From the NCBI GenBank assembly GCA_013396755.1, contig VWZF01003333.1, positions 171,363 through 235,362 of the forward strand: a stretch of 64,000 nucleotides of DNA, written 5' to 3'. Positions within the stretch are counted from its first letter, which is position 1. The number at the start of each line of letters is the position of its first letter. A program made the position numbers and the translations under genes. This stretch comes from Sclerurus mexicanus (Eukaryota > Chordata > Aves > Passeriformes > Furnariidae). Below are positions 58,361 through 64,000 of the stretch, in pieces. The notes below the pieces were generated by a model. The model saw only the letters and a list, made by a program, of their open reading frames with translations, ran no database searches and was not told where the DNA came from.

Positions 58361-58390
58361 GAGTGTTATTCCACAAACTGTTAGAATGAG

Positions 58391-60250
58391 TCCTTTTCAG
58401 GTGCTGGCAGTTGCCAGCAGCAGATAGCACACTGGGAAGGTCCACTGAGGGGTCTCCATGCTATTGGCTTTGCCCCCCCTGTAAAGGGCAGTCAAATCAC
58501 CCTCAGATTGGGCAAATCTGTTCAGTGAAGGGTTCCCATAATGAGACACTGACAGACTGGTTGGGCATAAGTATCTCAGCTTTCCTGGGGCACTGATAGA
58601 CAAATAAATCACTAAGGGCAGGGTAAACCCATGCCTTTCACATGACACTTGGACTTCAGAGTCCCTTTCAACTTGCTATCTTTCACATTTGTCAGAGTAA
58701 TTTCAGTGAGTCCATCAAAAAATAGACTATACTGCAGGTTACACCAATAACCAGATAGTAAGCAATTCTAGCTCTCTCTTCTTGTTTTGAAATCTATTCA
58801 CTAATTTACTCTCTGCTGTAAAAAATATTCTTTTTCTTTTCCCTCTTAATTATAATCACATTCAGCAAGGAACTATATGAGTTTTATCTGTAGAATGCAT
58901 ATGCTTATTTTTAATACTTTATGTGGTTTTTTTCCACCACCAGTTATTAAGAAGCTTTAGATCCTAATGCAAATAGAACCTCAGAGGTAAGTTAGAAATT
59001 AGACTGTTTTCCTCTATCTAAGAAAAGAGTCAGTCAGCCCTATGGGGGTAAAGCAGAAATGTGAATCTAAGTAATTAGGACATTTTCACCAGCTAAAATT
59101 TGTATGTATATATTTTCTTCACATTATTATCAAGGAAAAAAAAAAACCACAAAAAAAGCCCACAAAAACAAAATGAAAACACCAGACCAAAAAAAAATAA
59201 AAAAATCAAAAAGCAATCAATAAATATTCAAGTTGCCTGAAAATTTTGTTCTGGATTGATCTTAAACAGATAATTGAAATTTGATGATAGAAGGCTTTTA
59301 TTTAAGGAAAATGATTTAAAAAAAAAAACCAAACAAACCAAACAACAAACCAATAAGTAGTTAAATAGTATGTTCTGAATTAAACATGCACAAAATAAAA
59401 TATTTCACTGGGCTGATCAAGTTAGCTCATGAAAGCTGTTAGCATTCAGAGGAGTTCTATGCTCACGTCCTCATGCCTTGTTACGAATTATGATTTAGTT
59501 AAGATGGACAGTTAGGAATGCTGGGTTCTTGAAATCCATGCCATGACAGAGAAATGGAGAAGAAGAAGAGTTGAACTTCTCTGTTATCTTTTTCAGCTTC
59601 ACACTCCTATTATGATGCTGAAATCTCTCTTTAGTGAATATCACTTTGAACCAAAAAGTAAAGCAAAACAAAACTGCTTCAGCCTTATTTGGCTTACGCT
59701 CTCCTATTAACAAATAGGAAAAAACAGTGTAAGAGATAAAAAGATAAAGCAAACATGAACAAGAAATGGCCATGAAGAGCTTTCTGCTTTGTTATGTGAT
59801 AATCTTGGCTAGCTTCTTTGTTAAGATAGACTATAAATTTAAAAATACTTGTAAACAAAGGTATGGACTGAGTTTAGAAGCCTAGCTACAATAATTTAGG
59901 ACCTGAAGAGGAATAATAGATAATTCCAAATTTAATCAAAAGTAAGCATATAATAGTCTGGACTGTAAATGTTTCCAGGCATTTACATTCAAACAATCTG
60001 TAAACTGGGAATAAAAAAAATTACATTAGCTGTTTTTAAAGCCCTTTAGAAAGAAATAAAGAGGATGAAAATTTAAGTCTCAGGAAAAAAAAAAAAAAAA
60101 AGAAGGACATACACACATACAAAAAAGCCAACCAACCAACCAAAAAAACACCAAACACAAACCAAGCTTTTAATGCGTTGGAGGACTTATTATAACTCCT
60201 TTTTTAATCCACAGGCTAAATATTATTTACTGCATTTATTTCCCTCAGTA
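58391..60250. other. GC-richer start, then AT-rich DNA, no gene seen
   Basis: 58391-58670 keeps the higher GC content of the LTR-like unit to its left and could be its continuation or ERV internal sequence, but no retroviral motif is readable. From about 58700 the DNA is ordinary AT-rich sequence with A-rich runs at 59140-59215, 59318-59330 and 60086-60101. Confidence 0.4.
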
Positions 60251-60687
60251 GGTCTCGACACATGGCTGCAAAAATAATCAGAGGTCTGGAGCACCTCTCC
60301 TTTGAAGACAGGCTGAGAGAGTTGGTTGGGGTTCTTCTGTCTGGAGAAGAGAAAGCTCCAGAGAGACCTTATTGTGGCTTTTCAATGTATAAAGTGGGCC
60401 TGTAAGAAAGATGTAGAGAAAATTCACCACGACATGTAGTGATAGGATAAAGGACAGTGGTTTTAAACTGGAAGAGAGTAGATTTAGATTAGACTTCAGG
60501 AAGAAAGTTTTTTTCAATGAGTGATTAAACACTGGACAAGTTGTACATGGAGCACTGGAAGTGTTCAGTTTGGACAGGGCTTTGAGCTTCTAATCTTAGA
60601 GAAGATGACTCTAACCATGACAGGGAAGTTGGACTAGATGATTTTTAAAGGTCCTTTCCAACTTAAACCATTCTATGATTCTATGAT
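60251..60687 (+). mobile_element. CR1 LINE, 3' end
   Basis: A forward CR1 3' fragment starting in the last part of ORF2 (ATCAGAGGTCTGGAGCACC, 60277-60295) and ending in TTCTATGATTCTATGAT at 60671-60687. The 3' UTR closely follows that of the copy at 722-1271 (GGACTAGATGA and GGTCCTTTCCAACTTAAACC), so the two are of one subfamily. The minus-strand 84-codon ORF here is a shadow. Inactive. Confidence 0.95.
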
Positions 60688-61140
60688 TTTAATGACTTTT
60701 TTTTTTTCCAGTGAAGCTTGAGTACAAGAAACAAAAATTACAATAAAAGCAAACTTTCTCATGTTCCTTTGAAACATTCCAGTTGTTATAGATAAAGAAT
60801 GGATTTCCCAAAATCCACTCACTGGAATTCAGTGAATTTTTACTAGAAGACACAGGGTTCTTTGCTTTCAACTTTTCATTTGTTTGGTTGAGGTTTTTTA
60901 AAGCAGCATCCATTTAGCCTCTGGTACATTCCATTTTTGTGTGCATGGGCTTCTATAGAATTGTATTATTCTACAGTCTGAGAAAACTGAGCGAATAGTT
61001 TTCTGGGGATTTTTTAAAAAAAGTTTTATTCTTCTATTTGATTGAGGAAGAAAAGAAAATTGAGAGTGAGTGTCGAGTGTCTGAAAGAGCTGCATGTCAC
61101 TCAGACTAAAATAAATATGCTAGAACTGGGGTTCAGGTTT
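60688..61140. other. AT-rich DNA, no gene seen
   Basis: Nothing recognised between the CR1 copy and the LTR. Confidence 0.5.
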
Positions 61141-61790
61141 TGTATTGGGTTTATATTGAAAGGCTGCAATGTGGGGTAAGGGCGTGTGGAAGAGCAGCTT
61201 CTGTTGGAGGAGACCAGGAGGTGACCCCATGTTCAAAACAGCCATTTCCATCTGGTTCCAAACCAGACCCACCACTGGCCAAAATCTGAGCCCATTGGCA
61301 ACTCCTGTAGTCACAGTGACTGTGTATTTAAGAAAGGATAAAAAGTGCTGCACAGCAGCTCTGACAGAGAGGAATGAGAAAAATGAAACAGCCCTGCAGA
61401 CACCAAATTGAGAGAAGGAATGAGAGTAGGTGCTTCAGGCACCTGAGCAGAGACTTCCCTACAACTCCCGAAGAAACCATGATGGAGAAGGTGTTTCCTG
61501 GCAGCAAAGAGAGAGTCCATATTGAAAATACCACACTGCATCCAGTGAGAGACCAACCATACTGGAGTAGGTGGATATGTCCTGAAAGAAGCTGAAAGAA
61601 GATCCCATGCAGGAGTAAACTCCTGTCAGGAACTGCAGCCCTTGGAATGGAGCCCACACACAACTTCTCTGGCAGGATCTGTGGCATGTGGAGAACCCAT
61701 GATGCAGCAGACCATTCTTGGAGGACTGTTTTTTATTAGGACTGTTTATTAGAAATAAATTAATCTTCCCCAGTGTTCATGTTAGTAGTT
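61141..61790 (+). mobile_element. LTR of the left-edge type, 3' end lost
   Basis: Forward LTR starting TGTATTGGGTTTATATTG at 61141. It has the avian ERVL-type U3 words (CAAACCAGACCCACCACTGG), a TATA-like TATTTAAG (61324-61331), a run of diverged internal repeats (GAGCAG, CATGGAG and CCCATG words, 61440-61700) and AATAAA at 61754-61759. The expected U5 ending in CCACCACA is not seen, so the copy is truncated or decayed after about 61790. It matches the copy at 1-638 in layout and orientation. A 119-codon minus-strand ORF (61328-61687) and several smaller ones fall inside the LTR and are not genes. Confidence 0.75.
61754..61759 (+). terminator. LTR poly(A) signal AATAAA
   Basis: AATAAA in TTAGAAATAAATTAATC, equivalent to the signal at 438-443 in the left-edge LTR. 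Confidence 0.5.
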
Positions 61791-63751
61791 CTTTCTGAAG
61801 ATCTAGTTGTGCTGGAAAAGGGTTATGTTGCATCTTTTCAGTCTTTTACAAGATTCTTTTAGAGTAATGTTTATTTTAGTATTGGTTTGTTCTGTTCTCA
61901 AATCCTTACTCTTTCCATTAAAACTTCATAAATTACTTTTATTAGTTACAGATTTGTAAGCTTCAATAATGCAGTATGTATGACAGAAAGAGCTCCTTCT
62001 TAAGAGATGAAAAATTAATCAATCTCTTGATCACTGGATTGAAATATTGCAAATTCTTTGAGAGTTTATATTCTGGGTTTGAGTCTTCCTCATTTATCTT
62101 TCATTACTCTTCATTCTCACACAGATAGAATGTACTTGGTAATCATTATTATTTCCATTTTGCCAAAGAAGAGTTGAAAATTTCATTCTAATACAGCTCA
62201 CACTCCCACATTCAGCTCTTCTCAGATGAAGAATTGGTTCTGCTGCCTCATACCTGACTCCTGTGTTTCATTCCACATCTGCTCCACAATTCCAGTGTGA
62301 TACATTCTGCCTCTCTTGACTTTTTTTCCTCTTACCATTCCTTCTTTCACTCACTTCTGGAGGGATTAGAAGGACTCCCCTTCCCCCAAGTCTCTGCACT
62401 GCAGAGAAAGCAGAGGAAGCATCTCCTCAGAGTGAAAGTGAATAGAGAGACTGGGTGAGCTACTGGGCTCTTTTTATTCAGCTTATAAGAACAGCACTAG
62501 GCTGCTAAACTGAAGTGCATTCTGCTTGCCAAACAGCTCTAATCAGATGCCACCACCTCAAGAGGCAGCAAACTGGGACTGAAAGTTAACCTTAGAAATT
62601 GCTGTTCTCCTTCCCAGTAGTTATTAAAGATTTATTCACTTTCCACAGAAATGCAGAGGTTTTTTTTCCAAGTTTGTTCACACTAACAGAAAGTAATTTA
62701 TATTAGGTATAAGTAAAAACTGCATCGTTTTTCCGAGTGATAAATCCTTTTGTGAATTAGTATTTAAAGCAAGTACAAGTTGCCTATTAAGATACAGAAA
62801 CACAGCAAGTAAACACAACTTTGTTTTTAATATTTGGTGCTGGTTGCACCATTCTTGTAAATCTGTTTAAACATTCAGTCATATTACATGAGAAGAGATC
62901 ACTAAGTCAGACAAGGAACAGTTGTCTACTAAAATACTGGACTGTTAGCTTTTTTTCTCTATGTTTGTCACTCTTAACTGATGCCCACTATAACAGACAA
63001 GATTGTGGGAAAATTTGGGGTATTGGCCAATTATGCTACAGCCATGTCTAATTCTGTTTACCCCCTGCCTTTTACCATCAAAAGCTAGAAGTTGTAAGTG
63101 CACTATCTTAAGGTCAGATCTTGGGCAAATGTATTTGAAATTTAATAGCATTCATGAGGTAAAAGGGACTTTGGGATGTTTGGAAGCAATGATGAAGGGC
63201 AAGTGAATTAAAAAAGTTAACTATTAAATGACTTGTCTTTAGAAATCAGATAGGAGTTATTTCTCTCCCTTGATGCCTTACTTGAGTTTTGCATTTTTAT
63301 CTTTTGATTAGAAGTGCTACAAATGTGATATAAAATGGACTGTTAAATGATGACCTAGGATTCCAGTCAAAGGACTTTTCCCAAGTGTTTTTTTTAATCT
63401 CTCTTGCTAAAACTGTTGAGATCCCATCAACTCTAATGCATGTTGCCTTCCTACATGGAAGGTTGGTAGTCATCAGATCATCTGATTCCTATGATGACAA
63501 ACCATCCTAGACCACAGGGTTTCTTCAGATTAATGGGAAAATCATGCTGGGGATTAGCACCTTCTAAGGCTGTTTAAATATCCCCTGTTTATCTAACATT
63601 CCCATTTGTGACAAATGGCTTGATATTAACTAGTAATCATGAAAATCATCCTTAAATAAAATCAGATAAGGTAAAATATCAGTGAAGTTATTAACTTACC
63701 ACTTATCAAATTTAGAAATCTACATTAAGAGAATAGGGAGGAATTAAAATG
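61791..63751. other. AT-rich DNA, no gene seen
   Basis: No repeat family or coding region recognised. Confidence 0.5.
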
Positions 63752-63800
63752 AAAAACAAACAAACAAACAAAAAAAAAAACAACAAAAAAACCACAAAAC
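63752..63800 (+). repeat. (AAAC)n / poly-A microsatellite
   Basis: Four AAAC units followed by an A-rich run with scattered C. Confidence 0.85.
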
Positions 63801-64000
63801 CCAACACCTCGCTATTCAACTTAAGCCAAGATTATGCTTAGGATGTCTGGTTTTTGATTTGAAAAATCAAACAGATTTTCTTTTCACAAATGCCTTGCCC
63901 TGCAGGCTGCACACCTCAGGTAACAGCATTCATTGATGAAGCATGCTGATTATACAAACTGGTTTTGGCTTCTTTCCAAAATCATCCAGAGAATCAGCTC
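63801..64000. other. End of window, no feature seen
   Basis: Ordinary AT-rich sequence up to the window edge. Confidence 0.5.

Larger units (their letters stand above)
57640..58390 (+). mobile_element. LTR-like unit, forward strand, ends uncertain
   Basis: A GC-richer block with a TATA box (TATAAAA, 58084-58090) and, about 265 bases on, AATAAA (58355-58360) followed by a GTGTTATTCC stretch, in the order expected of an LTR. The sequence between (ATCATTTGACAGGCTGAACC and the following CTGTCTTCCC) seems familiar from avian ERV LTRs, but I could not fix the ends or find a target duplication. The imperfect doublet GAGGTAGACT (58116 and 58135) lies inside. Minus-strand ORFs of 64-77 codons here are not genes. 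Confidence 0.5.

Noticed and set aside
61328..61687. 119-codon minus-strand ORF and overlapping shorter ones
   Set aside because: They lie entirely within an LTR on the opposite strand.

Overview
The window looks like a stretch of bird genome with no recognisable protein-coding gene. The evidence is the repeat content. At least six pieces of CR1, the dominant avian LINE, are present; several end in the avian CR1 3' signature (repeated ATTCTATG or a GATTCTGTG variant). Solo long terminal repeats (LTRs) of avian endogenous-retrovirus type occur in several places, some with TG...CA ends and short target-site duplications. Most of the remainder is AT-rich, CpG-poor sequence with A/T homopolymers, as in gene deserts or long introns of bird macrochromosomes. 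The LTR types recall those of songbirds and relatives, but species and chromosome cannot be told from the sequence alone.

Layout. 1-638: 3' portion of an LTR that begins left of the window. 722-1271: CR1. 4827-5408: solo LTR with a perfect 5-bp duplication. 5.4-15.1 kb: single-copy-looking AT-rich DNA. 15104-16098: the longest CR1 piece, with reverse-transcriptase remnants. 16905-17429: reverse-strand solo LTR. 18.1-18.5 kb: a palindrome followed by a C/T-rich block. 20167-20214: two adjacent perfect hairpins. 20.2-33.3 kb: mostly featureless, with weak exon-like signals and a trace of an ancient SINE. 33332-34000: reverse CR1. 34.0-42.5 kb: featureless except for a 21-base assembly gap. 42522-42796: CR1. 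43577-44009: reverse solo LTR. 49412-49540: short reverse CR1. 51196-51257: a palindromic X-box (RFX site), a CRE-like site and a small CpG cluster. 53341-53398: AT microsatellite. 54800-55019: three-copy tandem repeat beside a reverse-strand LTR-like unit (about 55166-55565). About 57640-58390: another LTR-like unit. 60251-60687: CR1. 61141-61790: a second LTR of the type seen at the left edge.

No ORF shows a recognisable domain except decayed CR1 reverse transcriptase. The ORFs of 100-134 codons are about what chance gives in 64 kb of AT-rich DNA, and several lie inside LTRs. Three places have an acceptor-like site, an open frame and a donor-like site (19829-19896, 27798-27902, 48193-48346); they are listed as unproven exon candidates. 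There is no operon, CRISPR array, rRNA or tRNA. I found no convincing new biological system. The items most worth a second look are the X-box/CRE/CpG patch, the paired hairpins, the tandem array beside the reverse LTR, and the exon candidates.
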